The notes: generated from the letters alone by a model not told the origin. A DNA stretch of 64,000 nt from Serratia marcescens (GCF_001902635.1 NZ_MJAO01000011.1:62001-126000); one strand, 5' to 3'; positions 1 to 10,658 are shown, counted from the first letter of the stretch. Made by a program: numbers and translations.

Positions 1-224
1 CGCGCCGCCAGCGGCCCGGCGGCGAAGGCGCCGACCACGCAACCGATCACCACGTTGGAGACCGCCCAGCCGGTTTCGGCCGGGCTGAGATCGAAATAGG
101 TTTTCAACGCTTCGATCGCGCCGGAGATCACGGCGGTGTCGTAGCCGAACAGAATGCCGCCCAGGGCGGCGATGCCGCAAATTCGCAATATGTAGCCGGT
201 ATTGTGCTTACGCTGATATGACAT
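1..224 (-). CDS. Sugar-porter MFS transporter, N-terminal fragment (probable myo-inositol transporter)
   Basis: This is the first 74 codons of a gene that runs off the left edge of the window. The visible protein starts MSYQRKHNTGYILRI and contains GGILFGYDTAVISGA, the first-helix signature of the sugar-porter branch of the major facilitator superfamily. A second hydrophobic segment (VVIGCVVGAFAAG) follows. The start is the ATG at 224, with GGAGC a few bases upstream. It is divergent from iolA across about 550 bp, next to a full inositol catabolic set, so proton-coupled myo-inositol uptake (IolT-like) is the likely role. The substrate is inferred from context; another sugar or polyol is possible. 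Confidence 0.8.
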   Translation of the reverse strand, partial: MSYQRKHNTGYILRICGIAALGGILFGYDTAVISGAIEALKTYFDLSPAETGWAVSNVVIGCVVGAFAAGPLAA

Positions 225-780
225 GTGTTGCTCCGATTTTTATCCTGGCTTCCGTCCGCACGGTTGGGTTGTCGGGAAGAGGGCGAGCGGAAGGGTGTGA
301 ACCGTGCCTGTCATCAAGGCGATGTCGTCGATAAATGCTGGAACAAACAAGAACATTTATTTCATAATTAGTGAATAATGGAATATTGATTTTTAGATCC
401 AGTTCAAAAAAAACCGTTGTGTCTGATCCGGATACCTTGGGCGTTCGGGGGTGTGCGATAACGGCGACAGGGCAGGCGCTGCGCGGATTTTCTGTAGCAA
501 AGTCAGCGTGCATTGCCCACAATTTCTCTCCTGCCGCTGCGTTTTTCCTGGCACGGTAATGAAAGCGACAACCCGATCGACACCACAAAACTGCGACCTC
601 ACGCACTAAAAACAAATTTTCCAAAACAATTTATTTGAAACTTTTTTTTCAATGAAATAGAGTTTGCCGTATCCGGTCAGGATTTAGCCGGCTTGCCGAC
701 GGGGTTTGGCGAGCGGGACGATTAACGCCGCGCCGCCTGCGTGTGGCCAGGCGACAGCGGACTTGAAAAGAGGGCGTGAC
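225..780. other. Transporter-iolA divergent intergenic region
   Basis: This 556 bp stretch separates two divergent genes and should hold both promoters. Open frames within it have no recognisable motif or ribosome site and are treated as noise. The part near iolA (about 600-660) is AT-rich and contains an inverted repeat TTGAAA-N6-TTTCAA at 635-652, which resembles the operator-like elements at the other iol promoters. I see no terminator or RNA gene here. Confidence 0.5.
635..652. promoter_or_regulatory. Candidate IolR operator upstream of iolA
   Basis: An inverted repeat TTGAAA-N6-TTTCAA lies in an AT-rich patch about 130 bp before iolA, followed directly by TGAAA. It shares the TGAAA/TTTCA half-sites seen upstream of iolR and between iolC and iolD. 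Assignment to the RpiR-type regulator is inferred from shared sequence and gene context. It is weaker than the other sites because it lacks the outer GG/CC. Confidence 0.35.
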
Positions 781-2286
781 ATGAAAACCGTGGGTAACTT
801 TATTGACGGGCAGGTGTGCCTGAGCAGCAGCAATCAAACCGTCGACGTGTATAACCCGGCCTGCGGGCAGGTTGAGCGGCGCGTCACGCAGAGCACCGCC
901 GCCGAAGTCAAACAGGCCATCGACGTGGCGCATCGGGCGTTTGCCGATTGGTCGCGCACCACGCCGCTGCGCCGTGCGCGCATCATGTTCAATTTCAAGG
1001 CGCTGCTGGAACAGCACCGCGACGAGCTGGCGGAACTTATCGTCAGCGAGCACGGCAAAGTGTATTCGGACGCGCTGGGCGAACTGACGCGCGGCATGGA
1101 AGTGGTCGAGTTCGCCTGCGGCATCCCGCATCTGATCAAGGGCGAGTATTCGCCGGACGTCGGCAGCGGCGTCGACAGCTTCTCGCTGATGCAGCCGCTG
1201 GGCGTGGTGGCGGGCATTACCCCGTTCAACTTCCCGGCGATGGTGCCGATGTGGATGTTCCCTATCGCGCTGGCCTGCGGCAACACCTTTATCCTCAAGC
1301 CGCCGGCGCTGGTGCCTTCCGCCTCGGTGCGCCTGGCGGAACTGCTGAAAGAAGCCGGTCTGCCGGACGGCGTGTTCAACGTGGTGCACTGCGCCAATGA
1401 AGACGCGGCACAGCTGTGTACCGATCCACGCATTCAGGCGGTGAGCTTCGTCGGCTCCTCTACCGTGGCGGAACACATCTATACCACCGCCAGTGCGCAC
1501 GGCAAGCGGGTGCAGGCCTTCGGCGCGGCGAAGAATCAGGCGATCGTCATGCCGGACGCCGATCTCGACGCCACCGTCAACGCATTGATGGGCGGCGCGT
1601 TCGGCTCCGCCGGTGAGCGCTGCATGGCGTTGCCGATCGCCGTGGTGGTCGGTGACGACACCGCCGACAAACTGATCGCCAAATTGAAGCCGCTGATCGC
1701 GCAGCTGCGCGTCGGGCCGGGCTTGCAGCAGGGCGGCGAAGAGAATGAAATGGGGCCGCTGGTGTCGTCCGCCCACCAGAAGAAGGTGCTGGGCTATATC
1801 GATCTGGGCGTAGAAGAAGGCGCGACCCTGGTGGCCGACGGCCGCAATTATCAGGTGTCGGGCTATCCTGAAGGCTACTACGTCGGCGGCACGCTGTTCG
1901 ACCATGTGAAACCGAGTATGCGCATCTACCGCGAAGAGATCTTCGGGCCGGTACTGGGCATCGTGCGGGTGCCGGACTATCGCACCGCCATCGACACGGT
2001 GAACGGCCACGAGTTCGGCAACGGCAGCGCCATCTTTACCGGCAGCGGCCACTATGCGCGCCAGTTCGTGCAAGAAGTGCAGGCCGGGATGGTCGGCGTC
2101 AACGTGCCGGTGCCGGTACCGATGGCGTTCCACAGTTTCGGCGGCTGGAAGCGTTCGGTGTTCGGCGCGCTGAACGTGCACGGTACCGACGGCGTGCGCT
2201 TCTACACGCGTATGAAGACCGCCACCGCGCGCTGGCCGGCCGGGCAGCAGACGGTGTCCGAATTCAGCATGCCGACGCTAGGTTAA
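781..2286 (+). CDS. iolA: Methylmalonate-semialdehyde dehydrogenase (CoA-acylating)
   Basis: This enzyme (501 residues, normal for the MmsA/IolA family) converts malonate semialdehyde, the last product of inositol breakdown, to acetyl-CoA and CO2 using NAD and CoA. The aldehyde dehydrogenase fold is plain: GITPFNFPAMVPMW in the cofactor region, GSSTVAEHIY, and catalytic Cys281 in GSAGERCMA. An in-frame extension upstream is open, but the ATG at 781 has an AGAGGG ribosome site and matches the usual MKTVGNFIDG-type start. It is followed by iolB after 77 bp. With no methylmalonate genes nearby, the inositol role is favoured over valine catabolism. Confidence 0.95.
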   Translation: MKTVGNFIDGQVCLSSSNQTVDVYNPACGQVERRVTQSTAAEVKQAIDVAHRAFADWSRTTPLRRARIMFNFKALLEQHRDELAELIVSEHGKVYSDALGELTRGMEVVEFACGIPHLIKGEYSPDVGSGVDSFSLMQPLGVVAGITPFNFPAMVPMWMFPIALACGNTFILKPPALVPSASVRLAELLKEAGLPDGVFNVVHCANEDAAQLCTDPRIQAVSFVGSSTVAEHIYTTASAHGKRVQAFGAAKNQAIVMPDADLDATVNALMGGAFGSAGERCMALPIAVVVGDDTADKLIAKLKPLIAQLRVGPGLQQGGEENEMGPLVSSAHQKKVLGYIDLGVEEGATLVADGRNYQVSGYPEGYYVGGTLFDHVKPSMRIYREEIFGPVLGIVRVPDYRTAIDTVNGHEFGNGSAIFTGSGHYARQFVQEVQAGMVGVNVPVPVPMAFHSFGGWKRSVFGALNVHGTDGVRFYTRMKTATARWPAGQQTVSEFSMPTLG

Positions 2287-2363
2287 GTGCTGTCATATTC
2301 AGGCCAGGCCGTTGCTCCTTCGGGGCAGCGGCCTTTGCACGGGTCATTAACAGGAGAATCGAG

Positions 2364-3185
2364 ATGTCTTCACTGCTTGCCAAATGTCAGACGCCGAACG
2401 CCGAAGGGCGTATCCAGCACGTGACGCCGGAAAATGCCGGTTGGCGCTATGTCGGCTTTGACGTTTACCGCCTGGCCGCCGGGCAGTCGCTGCAGCTTGA
2501 GTGCGGCGACAAGGAGCTGTGCCTGGTGCTGGTGGCCGGTATCGCCTCCGTCGCCACGCGGCGTGCCGAGTACCCGCATATCGGCAAACGCATGAGCCCG
2601 TTCGAGCGCACGCCGCCTTACGCGGTGTATGTGCCGCATCACGATCGCATCGACGTGCGGGCAGAAACCGATCTGGAACTGGCGGTGTGCAGCGCGCCCG
2701 GCAGCGGCCACCTGCCCTCACGGCTGATTACGCCGGCGGATATCGGCGTGGAGCGGCGCGGCAAGGGGCGCAACCAGCGGTTGGTGCACAACATTCTGCC
2801 GGACAGCGAGCCGGCCGACAGCCTGCTGGTGGTGGAGGTTTACACCGACGAGGGCAACACCAGTTCCTACCCGAGCCACAAGCACGATCGGGAAGACTCG
2901 CCGGACGAAACCTATCTGGAAGAAACCTACTATCACCGCATTCAGCCGGAGCAGGGGTTCTGCATGCAGCGTGTCTATACCGACGATCGCACGCTCGACG
3001 AGTGCATGCCGGTCTACAATCGCGACGTGGTGAAAGTGCCGTGCGGTTACCACCCGGTGGCGACCCTGGCAGGCTACGATAACTATTATCTCAACGTGAT
3101 GGCCGGGCCGGTGCGGCAGTGGAAATTCACCTGGGAAAAAGACCACGCCTGGATTAACGGCGACGGCTATCCCGCCGCGCAATAA
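2364..3185 (+). CDS. iolB: 5-deoxy-glucuronate isomerase
   Basis: This 273-residue IolB/KduI-family cupin isomerises 5-deoxy-D-glucuronate, released by IolD, to 2-deoxy-5-keto-D-gluconate, the substrate of IolC. The two-lobed cupin is recognisable; the C-terminal lobe carries SYPSHKHDRED and ETYYHRIQPEQGF, which hold the usual metal-binding His and Glu residues. The start has a good AGGAG site (2352-2356). It is in one transcription unit with iolA and ends at a strong terminator hairpin. Confidence 0.95.
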   Translation: MSSLLAKCQTPNAEGRIQHVTPENAGWRYVGFDVYRLAAGQSLQLECGDKELCLVLVAGIASVATRRAEYPHIGKRMSPFERTPPYAVYVPHHDRIDVRAETDLELAVCSAPGSGHLPSRLITPADIGVERRGKGRNQRLVHNILPDSEPADSLLVVEVYTDEGNTSSYPSHKHDREDSPDETYLEETYYHRIQPEQGFCMQRVYTDDRTLDECMPVYNRDVVKVPCGYHPVATLAGYDNYYLNVMAGPVRQWKFTWEKDHAWINGDGYPAAQ

Positions 3186-3194
3186 GCGCTTGAG

Positions 3195-3216
3195 GCCCGG
3201 CTTGCCGGGCTTTTTT
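3195..3216 (+). terminator. Rho-independent terminator of iolAB
   Basis: A GCCCGG / CCGGGC stem with a CTTG loop is followed by six T. It sits ten bases after the iolB stop codon and just before the end of the convergent regulator gene. Confidence 0.85.
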
Positions 3217-3223
3217 GTCAGCC

Positions 3224-4060
3224 TTACTCGTCCCGGGCGTTATTCAGCGCCAGCGAGACCGCCAGCGTCTGCGCCAGGCACATCGAGGCCACCTGCGAAC
3301 GGAAGCCGTCCACCTGCGCTTCGCGCACCACGAAACAGACGTCGCTGAAGGCGGCCAGCGGGCTGACCTGGCTGTCGGTGATGGCGATCTGCTGCGCACC
3401 GCGCTTGGCGCCCAGTTCCACCAGTTCCACCGCCTCGCGGGCGTACGGCGAATAGCTGATGGCGATCACCACGTCCTTCGGTTTCACCATGCTCAGTTGT
3501 TCGGTGAACATGCCGCCCAGCCCGTCGATCAGAAACGCGCGGCGCTCCAGATGACGCAGCGCATAGGTAAGGTAGGAGGCGACGCTGAACGAACGGCGCA
3601 GGCCGATCACGTAGATGTTTTCGGCGTTGTTGAGCAGATCGACGGCGCGATCCAGCTGCTCGGGAGAGATCTGCATCGCCAGCTGCTGCAGTGCCTGCGC
3701 GTTGACCATGGTAAATACGTTGAGAATCTCCGCCGGCTTCTCCGGCGCGACGTTGTCGTCGGTGGAGGTTTGGCGGAACAGGCGCGCGCGCTCGGTATAG
3801 TTCACCGTTTCTTCCATCAGATGCTGACGGAACACCTGCTTCATTTCGTTGAAGCCGCTAAAGCCGAAGGCGTTGGCGAAACGGATCAGGGTGGAGGGCG
3901 GCACGCTGGCCTGTGCGGCGATGGAGGCAACGGTATCGAAAGCGATGCTGTTACTGTTATCCAAAATATAGCGCGCCACCTGCTTCAAACGCTTGCTCAG
4001 CGTTTCATAACGGTGGCGAATCTCGTCCTGTAACAGCGAAAGTTGAGTTGGGTTGTTCAT
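3224..4060 (-). CDS. iolR: RpiR-family transcriptional regulator of inositol genes
   Basis: This 278-residue regulator has an N-terminal RpiR helix-turn-helix (about 1-80; QASVPPSTLIRFANAFGFSGFNEMK is the recognition region) and a C-terminal SIS phosphosugar-binding domain (about 125-260; VIGLRRSFSVASYL and VIAISYSPYAREAVEL). RpiR regulators of iol genes usually repress until an inositol intermediate binds the SIS domain. The start is taken as MNNPTQLS at 4060; a longer frame from a TTG is open but lacks the conserved family N-terminus. It lies between iolB and iolC, and an imperfect palindrome about 80 bp upstream suggests autoregulation. The symbol is assigned by family and context. Confidence 0.85.
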   Translation of the reverse strand: MNNPTQLSLLQDEIRHRYETLSKRLKQVARYILDNSNSIAFDTVASIAAQASVPPSTLIRFANAFGFSGFNEMKQVFRQHLMEETVNYTERARLFRQTSTDDNVAPEKPAEILNVFTMVNAQALQQLAMQISPEQLDRAVDLLNNAENIYVIGLRRSFSVASYLTYALRHLERRAFLIDGLGGMFTEQLSMVKPKDVVIAISYSPYAREAVELVELGAKRGAQQIAITDSQVSPLAAFSDVCFVVREAQVDGFRSQVASMCLAQTLAVSLALNNARDE

Positions 4061-4137
4061 CCATTCGGCTCGCAGTGGGGTGAAGGCGCATTGGCCTGAT
4101 GCCTGAAATATTGACAAGGTATTTTAACAGACGGAGC

Positions 4138-4152
4138 GGAAATTTCATTTCC
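4138..4152. promoter_or_regulatory. Candidate IolR operator (autoregulatory)
   Basis: The 15-mer GGAAATTTCATTTCC is close to palindromic (GGAAA-N5-TTTCC) and lies 78-92 bp upstream of the iolR start. On the opposite strand it reads GGAAATGAAATTTCC, close to the elements at 6274 and 6299 between iolC and iolD. Alphaproteobacterial IolR proteins of the same family have been linked to a GGAA-N6-TTCC motif, which fits approximately. The assignment is inference. Confidence 0.5.
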
Positions 4153-4204
4153 TCAAAAAGCGATTTATTCGATCGCACGTTGCGCGACTTCACAGAAAGT
4201 GGGC

Positions 4205-4244
4205 AAAAAAATCCCCTTAAAGCGGCGAAATGGCCTTAAGGGGA
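4205..4244 (-). terminator. Rho-independent terminator of iolC
   Basis: Read on the minus strand, the arms TCCCCTTAA and TTAAGGGGA enclose a loop of about 15-17 bases and are followed by seven T. It lies just past the iolC stop codon, so it ends the iolC transcript before iolR. Confidence 0.8.
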
Positions 4245-4263
4245 CGTGAACTCGCAGTCGTCG

Positions 4264-6195
4264 TCAGTGAGCGCCGTTAGCCTGCGGGCGGTGTTGGCGC
4301 CAGAAACCGATCAGCGTCAGGTATTTTTGTTTCACCTGCTCGATCAGGGCCGCGTCGTCCAGCTCCCCTTGCAGCCAGCGGCGCGAAGGTTGGCCGAAGA
4401 TGGTGCGGCCGACGGCGAAGCCTTTCACCCAGCGCGCATCCGCGGCGGCGGCAAAGCCAGCCTGCAGCACCGCCTCCGGGGAATCCAACCCCAGGATCAG
4501 CACGCCGCGGCAGAAGGGATCGTGGGTGTCGATCAACGCGCCGACTCGCTGCCAGTTTTCCGCGCTCAACGGCGGCAGTTTCCACCAGTCCGGCTGAATG
4601 CCCAATTGGTAGAAGTGTTCAATCATCTCCAGGTAATAGCGTTCGTCCTTGTCGGGGTTGCTGTCCGGCAGGATCACCTCCAGCAACAGCTCGTGGCCGG
4701 ATTTGCAGCAGCCGCGGTAGACGTCGGCGATCAGCTCATCCTGCTCGCGGCGCAGTTCCGCCGCGTCGTGCGGGTGATAAAACACCAGGCACTTCACCAC
4801 GTGCTCTTGCGGCCAGTCGATCAATTGCGAACCGATATTGCCGTGCTCCAGCCGCAGCGGGCGCGAGCTGGGCAGCTCCACCGGCCGGCCGATCCACCAT
4901 CCCTGGCCGGTGATTTCGTTCAGCGCCGCTTGCCCGTAGGTGGTGTCGGCCAGAATGCCGCTGTTGCCGTTGAGGCCGGCCTGCACGGCGGCCTGTTGCG
5001 CCGCGGTCAGCAGCAGGGTTTTCAGGCGCGGGATGCGTTCCTCGCCGACGCCGGCTTCGCGTGCCATATCCGCCAGCTGCTTACGATGATCGAAGGCGAA
5101 CACGCACAGTTCCGGCCACTGTTGCTTGCGGGTGGTCACCCGGTGCAGGTGGTTCAGGCGTGCGTCGCGATCCGGGCGCGTGACCTGTTGTTCACGTTGC
5201 AGATAGTCGTCCAGCTCCCGTTTGGTCGGCATCGCCGGCGCGCAGCCGTGGCGCGAGACCACCAACGCGCCGCAGGCGTTGGCGTAGCGGCAGGCTTGAT
5301 CCCAGCCCTCATCGTTCAGGTAGCCGCGCAGCAGACCGGACATAAAGGCGTCGCCGGCCCCCAGCACGTTCAGCACCTCGACTCGCACGCCGGCGTGCAG
5401 CTTCACCTGCGCCCAGTCGTCGGCGATCTCGCCTTCGAACACCGAGCACCCCTGCGCGCCGCGCTTGCACACCAGCGTGGCCGCCGTGGCCCGGCGTACG
5501 TTTTTCAGCGCCGTCAGCGTGTCGGTGCTGCCGCCGGCGATATGAAACTCCTCTTCGGTGCCGACGATCAGATCGAAATGATGCAGCACTTCCTGCAGCT
5601 TGCGAGTCACCTGCTCGGATTCCACAAAGCGGGTTTCGCCGTCGCCCAGCGACGTCAGCCCCCACAGCACCGGGCGGTAATCGATGTCCAACGCGGTGCG
5701 CAGGCCGTGGCGGCGCGCGTATTCCAACGCCTTGAGCACGGCGGCGCGGGTGTTCGGGTGCGACAGGTGCGTGCCGGTGATGGCCAGTGCGCGCGAGGAG
5801 GCGATGTAGGCCTCGTCTATGTCGTCCGGCGTCAGCGCCATGTCCGCACAGTTTTCGCGATAGAAGATCAGCGGGAAGGTTTCCTGATCCTTGATGCCGA
5901 GGATCACCAGGCCGGTTAAGCGTTGCTTGTCGGTGATAAGACAGCGGGTATCGGCCCCGACGCGCTGCAGCTCTTCACGCAGAAAGCGGCCCATGTGTTC
6001 GTCGCCGACGCGTGCCAGCATGCCGGATTTTAACCCCTGAATGGCGGTGCCGTAGGCCACGTTGCCGGAGGAGCCGCCGAGGTATTTGGCGAATGTGCCG
6101 GCGTCTTCCAGACGCGCGCCGATCTGCTGAGCATAGAAATCGACGGCAATGCGCCCGAGACAAATGACATCAAGCTGTTTTTCTTGTGTAGCCAT
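4264..6195 (-). CDS. iolC: Bifunctional 5-dehydro-2-deoxygluconokinase / DUF2090 (putative phosphogluconate aldolase)
   Basis: A 643-residue fusion. Residues 1 to about 330 are a PfkB/ribokinase-type kinase, with GGSSGNVAYG near residue 40 and GAGDAFMSGLLRGY carrying the catalytic Asp; this part phosphorylates 2-deoxy-5-keto-gluconate. Residues from about 345 to the end are a DUF2090 domain (ELCVFAFDHRKQLADM, NGNSGILADTTYG, HDPFCRGVLILGLDSP), which resembles class I aldolases and is proposed to do the IolJ step giving dihydroxyacetone phosphate and malonate semialdehyde. No separate iolJ is present, consistent with that. The start ATG at 6195 has an AGAAGGAAA site. It is divergent from iolD. 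Confidence 0.93.
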   Translation of the reverse strand: MATQEKQLDVICLGRIAVDFYAQQIGARLEDAGTFAKYLGGSSGNVAYGTAIQGLKSGMLARVGDEHMGRFLREELQRVGADTRCLITDKQRLTGLVILGIKDQETFPLIFYRENCADMALTPDDIDEAYIASSRALAITGTHLSHPNTRAAVLKALEYARRHGLRTALDIDYRPVLWGLTSLGDGETRFVESEQVTRKLQEVLHHFDLIVGTEEEFHIAGGSTDTLTALKNVRRATAATLVCKRGAQGCSVFEGEIADDWAQVKLHAGVRVEVLNVLGAGDAFMSGLLRGYLNDEGWDQACRYANACGALVVSRHGCAPAMPTKRELDDYLQREQQVTRPDRDARLNHLHRVTTRKQQWPELCVFAFDHRKQLADMAREAGVGEERIPRLKTLLLTAAQQAAVQAGLNGNSGILADTTYGQAALNEITGQGWWIGRPVELPSSRPLRLEHGNIGSQLIDWPQEHVVKCLVFYHPHDAAELRREQDELIADVYRGCCKSGHELLLEVILPDSNPDKDERYYLEMIEHFYQLGIQPDWWKLPPLSAENWQRVGALIDTHDPFCRGVLILGLDSPEAVLQAGFAAAADARWVKGFAVGRTIFGQPSRRWLQGELDDAALIEQVKQKYLTLIGFWRQHRPQANGAH

Positions 6196-6737
6196 ACCCG
6201 TTTCCTTCTGTTAAGCAAAACTCCGGCGGCGGCCCGAGCGTGGCGCCCTGCAGGATGCATGTGGACAGTATGGGGAATGAAAATTTCAATTTCAATATGG
6301 AATGAAATTTACACCCCAAAAATGTGATGCGTTTAAAACATCAGCAAAGGAGAGGGAAAAGTCAGTGAATTGGCCACGGAAGGGCGGCCAGGCGCGTGCA
6401 GAAAAGGGGCGTTGGGCAGGAGAAAGAGCGGTCGCCCCGCGTGTCGGAGGCGTTCACCGGCGGGTGCGTGGCGCTGAGTCAGTGAAGGCTAATCCACGAG
6501 ATGAAACGGGCTTTTCATGTAATATGCGATCTTTATCGCAAAATGAAATGTTTCTTCTGTAATGTGATTTTATGAAAAATATATTTGTTTATAATCGCTT
6601 CACGTTTCAGGTTGTCGACTTCGTGAGCAGCGGGCATCGCCTGCTCAAGATAATAGCTGCCGCCGCGTAACACAAACACGGGATTGTCGGCTCGGCGCGA
6701 CCTTTCCGGGGCGGCCCTCAATCTAAAGGGTGAGTAA
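6196..6737. other. iolC-iolD divergent control region
   Basis: This 542 bp region holds the promoters of iolC and iolD. Two operator-like repeats lie next to iolC (6274-6312). A TATAAT at 6590-6595 is a plausible -10 for iolD but has no good -35, which would suit an activated or weak promoter; another GAAA-N2-TTTC element lies just upstream (6545-6554). The open frames within have no support as genes. The middle part is GC-rich with no recognised feature. Confidence 0.5.
6274..6312. promoter_or_regulatory. Tandem candidate IolR operators
   Basis: Two near-identical elements in the same orientation occur 25 bp apart: GGAATGAAAATTTCAATTTC at 6274 and GGAATGAAATTTAC at 6299. The first contains the perfect palindrome TGAAA-A-TTTCA (6278-6288). 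They lie about 80-120 bp upstream of iolC and match the element in front of iolR. This is a plausible repressor site controlling the divergent iolC and iolD promoters. Confidence 0.5.
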
Positions 6738-8678
6738 ATGGGCAAGATCAGGCTAACCATGGCGCAGGCGCTCGTCAGATTTCTCGATAACCAGTATCTG
6801 CTGGCCGACGGGGTGGAAACCAAATTCGTCGCGGGCATTTTCGCGATTTTCGGCCACGGCAACGTGCTGGGGCTGGGGCAAGCGCTGGAACAGGATAGCG
6901 GCGAGCTGCGGGTGCATCAGGGCCGCAACGAGCAGGGGATGGCCCACGCGGCGATCGGCTTCGCCAAACAGAAGCTGCGCCGGCAGATCTACGCCTGCAC
7001 CTCATCGGTCGGCCCCGGCGCCGCCAATATGATCACCGCCGCGGCCACCGCCACCGCCAACCGCATCCCTTTATTGCTGCTGCCGGGCGACGTTTACGCC
7101 TCCCGCCAGCCGGATCCGGTGCTGCAGCAAATCGAGCAGTCTTACGATCTCAGCATCAGCACCAACGATGCGTTCCGCGCGGTGAGCAAATACTGGGACC
7201 GCATCGTGCGGCCGGAACAGTTGATGAGCGCCTGCGTCAATGCGATGCGCGTGCTGACCGATCCGGCGGAAACCGGCGCGGTGACGCTGTGCCTGCCGCA
7301 GGACGTGCAGGGTGAAGCCTACGACTATCCCGACTACTTCTTCCAAAAACGCGTGCACCGGCTCGATCGCCGCCCGGCGACCGACGGCATGTTGGCGGAC
7401 GCGCTGGCGCTGCTGACCGCCAAGCGCAAACCGCTGCTGGTGTGCGGCGGCGGCGTGAAGTACTCGCAGGCTGGGCGGGCGCTGCGCGAATTCGCCGAGC
7501 GCTTCGGCATTCCGTTTGCCGAAACCCAGGCCGGCAAAGGCACGGTGCCGAGCGACCATGAATTTAACCTCGGTGGTATCGGCGAAACCGGCTGCCTGGC
7601 GGCCAACACGTTGGCCCGGCAGGCCGATCTGGTGATCGGCGTCGGCACCCGTTACACCGATTTCACCACCTCATCCAAATGGCTGTTCCAACACCCGGAC
7701 GTCAGCTTCCTCAATATCAATGTCAGCGCCTTTGACGCCGGCAAGCTCGACGGCGTGCAGGTGCTGGCGGACGCCCGCGAAGCCCTGAGCGAACTGGGCG
7801 CAGGGCTGGCGCAGGCCGATTACCGCGCCGGCTGGGGCGACGCCATCGCCGCGGCGCGCAGCGCGCAGCGTGACGAGACCGCGCGGGTTTACGCGGTGGA
7901 ATACGGCGGCGAAGGCTTTGTGCCGGAGATAGACGATCACCTCGACCGCGAGCGGGTGTTCGCCGAATTTATCGCCCAGACCGATTCCGCGATGACCCAG
8001 AGCCGGGTGCTGGGGGTGCTGAACCGCGAGCTGCCGCCGGACAGCGTGATCGTCGCTGCCGCCGGCAGCCTGCCGGGTGACTTGCAGCGGGTGTGGCACA
8101 ACCACGGTGAGCACGGTTACCACGTGGAGTACGGCTACTCCTGCATGGGGTACGAGGTCAACGCCGCGCTGGGGGTCAAGCTGGCCGAGCCGCAGCGCGA
8201 GGTGTACGCGATGGTGGGCGACGGCGCCTTCATGATGCTGCATTCCGAACTGGTCACCTCGATCCAGGAAGGCTGCAAGATCAACGTGGTGCTGTTCGAC
8301 AACATGACCAACGGTTGCATCAACAACCTGCAGATGGAACACGGCATGGACAGCTACACCACCGAATTCCGCTTCCGCAATCCACAGGGTGGCAAGCTCG
8401 ACGGCAAGCTGGTACCGGTCGATTTCGCCATGCTGGCGGCGGCTTACGGCTGTAAAACCTATCGTGTTACTACCGAGCAGCAGCTGCTCGACGCGCTGGC
8501 CGACGCCCGCAGGCAAACCGTGTCCACGCTGCTGGACATCAAGGTGCTGCCGAAGACCATGGTGCACAAATATCTCAGCTGGTGGCGCGTGGGCGGCGCT
8601 CAGGTGGCCGACAGCGAGAAAATCGTCGCAGTGGCGCGCAAGCTGCAGGAAAACATCGATAAAGCGCGCGATTACTGA
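6738..8678 (+). CDS. iolD: 3D-(3,5/4)-trihydroxycyclohexane-1,2-dione acylhydrolase (decyclizing)
   Basis: This thiamine-diphosphate enzyme (646 residues) opens the ring of the trihydroxycyclohexanedione made by IolE, giving 5-deoxy-glucuronate. The three-domain ThDP layout is visible: an N-terminal Pyr domain beginning [20 protein letters not shown], a central domain, and a C-terminal PP domain with the cofactor motif GDGAFMM...NMTNGCINN. The ATG at 6738 has an AAAGGGTGAG site and matches the family start. It is the first gene of a four-gene unit with iolG, an iolH-like gene and iolE, with gaps of about 40-60 bp. Confidence 0.95.
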   Translation: MGKIRLTMAQALVRFLDNQYLLADGVETKFVAGIFAIFGHGNVLGLGQALEQDSGELRVHQGRNEQGMAHAAIGFAKQKLRRQIYACTSSVGPGAANMITAAATATANRIPLLLLPGDVYASRQPDPVLQQIEQSYDLSISTNDAFRAVSKYWDRIVRPEQLMSACVNAMRVLTDPAETGAVTLCLPQDVQGEAYDYPDYFFQKRVHRLDRRPATDGMLADALALLTAKRKPLLVCGGGVKYSQAGRALREFAERFGIPFAETQAGKGTVPSDHEFNLGGIGETGCLAANTLARQADLVIGVGTRYTDFTTSSKWLFQHPDVSFLNINVSAFDAGKLDGVQVLADAREALSELGAGLAQADYRAGWGDAIAAARSAQRDETARVYAVEYGGEGFVPEIDDHLDRERVFAEFIAQTDSAMTQSRVLGVLNRELPPDSVIVAAAGSLPGDLQRVWHNHGEHGYHVEYGYSCMGYEVNAALGVKLAEPQREVYAMVGDGAFMMLHSELVTSIQEGCKINVVLFDNMTNGCINNLQMEHGMDSYTTEFRFRNPQGGKLDGKLVPVDFAMLAAAYGCKTYRVTTEQQLLDALADARRQTVSTLLDIKVLPKTMVHKYLSWWRVGGAQVADSEKIVAVARKLQENIDKARDY

Positions 8679-9734
<1,056 letters not shown>

Positions 9735-9773
9735 CCGCTCGCAGCACGTAACCACGATTGCAGAGGAGTGACC

Positions 9774-10658
9774 ATGAAGATCGCTTTTGATGTCGACGTT
9801 ATACGGGATTTGGGCGTCACCAAAATGGTGCAGCAGGTGGCGGACTGGGGCTACAAATACATCGAGCAGTCGCCGCACCCGCAGATCAACCCGTTTTACA
9901 AGCATCCGAAGGCCAGCCGCGAAATCATGGCGGAGTATAAAAACGCCCTGAAAGCGACCGGCGTGGAGATCTCCTCGTTCATCGTGGTGTATCGCTGGTC
10001 CGGGCCGGGGGAAGATCGCCGCCAGGCGGCGGTCAAAAACTGGCGGCGGATGATCGAAATCGCGGTGGAGATGGGCGTGCAGGTGATCAACACCGAACTG
10101 GCGGGCAACCCTAACGAACCGGAGATCTGCGAGGAGCTGTGGTATCGCTCGATGGAGGAGCTGCTGCCGATCGTCGAACGCGAAGGCATCCGTCTGGAAA
10201 TCCAGTCGCATCCGTGGGATTTCTGCGAGCTGAGCAACGAAACCGCCGATCTGGTGAAATCGCTGCGCAGCGACCACGTCAAATACCTCTACAGCGTGCC
10301 GCACACCTTCTACTACGACAAGGGGCAGGGCGATGTGGCCGGCATGCTGCAGTACGCCGGGGACGATCTTTCCCACGTGCTGGTCGCCGACACCATGAAT
10401 CACACCAAGCATTGCCGCTATATCGTCAACCCGCCGGGCGTTGACGCGGCGGTGCACCAGCACGTCGGCATCGGCGAAGGCGAGGTGAATTTCGACGCCC
10501 TGTTCCAGACGCTGCGCGACATGGCGTTCGCCAACCGCAGCTTCAAGATCGGCGGCGAATCGATCATCTGCACCTCGCTGTTCGGCTACCCGGAAAAGAT
10601 GCCGAGCCAGGCGGTGGCGACCAGAGAACGCATCGAGAGAGAGCTGTTGGGCAAATAA
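9774..10658 (+). CDS. iolH: IolH-like sugar phosphate isomerase/epimerase
   Basis: A 294-residue AP-endonuclease-2/xylose-isomerase-like TIM barrel, homologous in fold to IolE but clearly distinct. It carries [21 protein letters not shown] early and [21 protein letters not shown] late, with Glu/His residues able to bind a metal. The ATG at 9774 has a GAGGAG site; an upstream in-frame GTG (9768) lies inside that site. Genes like this sit in many proteobacterial iol operons and are called iolH, but the reaction is not firmly established. It may act on a side intermediate or an inositol stereoisomer. The symbol is tentative. Confidence 0.8.
   Translation: MKIAFDVDVIRDLGVTKMVQQVADWGYKYIEQSPHPQINPFYKHPKASREIMAEYKNALKATGVEISSFIVVYRWSGPGEDRRQAAVKNWRRMIEIAVEMGVQVINTELAGNPNEPEICEELWYRSMEELLPIVEREGIRLEIQSHPWDFCELSNETADLVKSLRSDHVKYLYSVPHTFYYDKGQGDVAGMLQYAGDDLSHVLVADTMNHTKHCRYIVNPPGVDAAVHQHVGIGEGEVNFDALFQTLRDMAFANRSFKIGGESIICTSLFGYPEKMPSQAVATRERIERELLGK

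Noticed and set aside
208-624. 138-codon open frame upstream of iolA
   Set aside because: It overlaps the start of the transporter gene, has no ribosome site or recognisable motif, and occupies a region expected to hold two promoters.
649-2181. 510-codon open frame opposite iolA
   Set aside because: It is a shadow of a GC-rich gene whose third positions are mostly G or C; it is rich in His, Arg and Ala, has no motif or ribosome site, and iolA on the other strand is certain.
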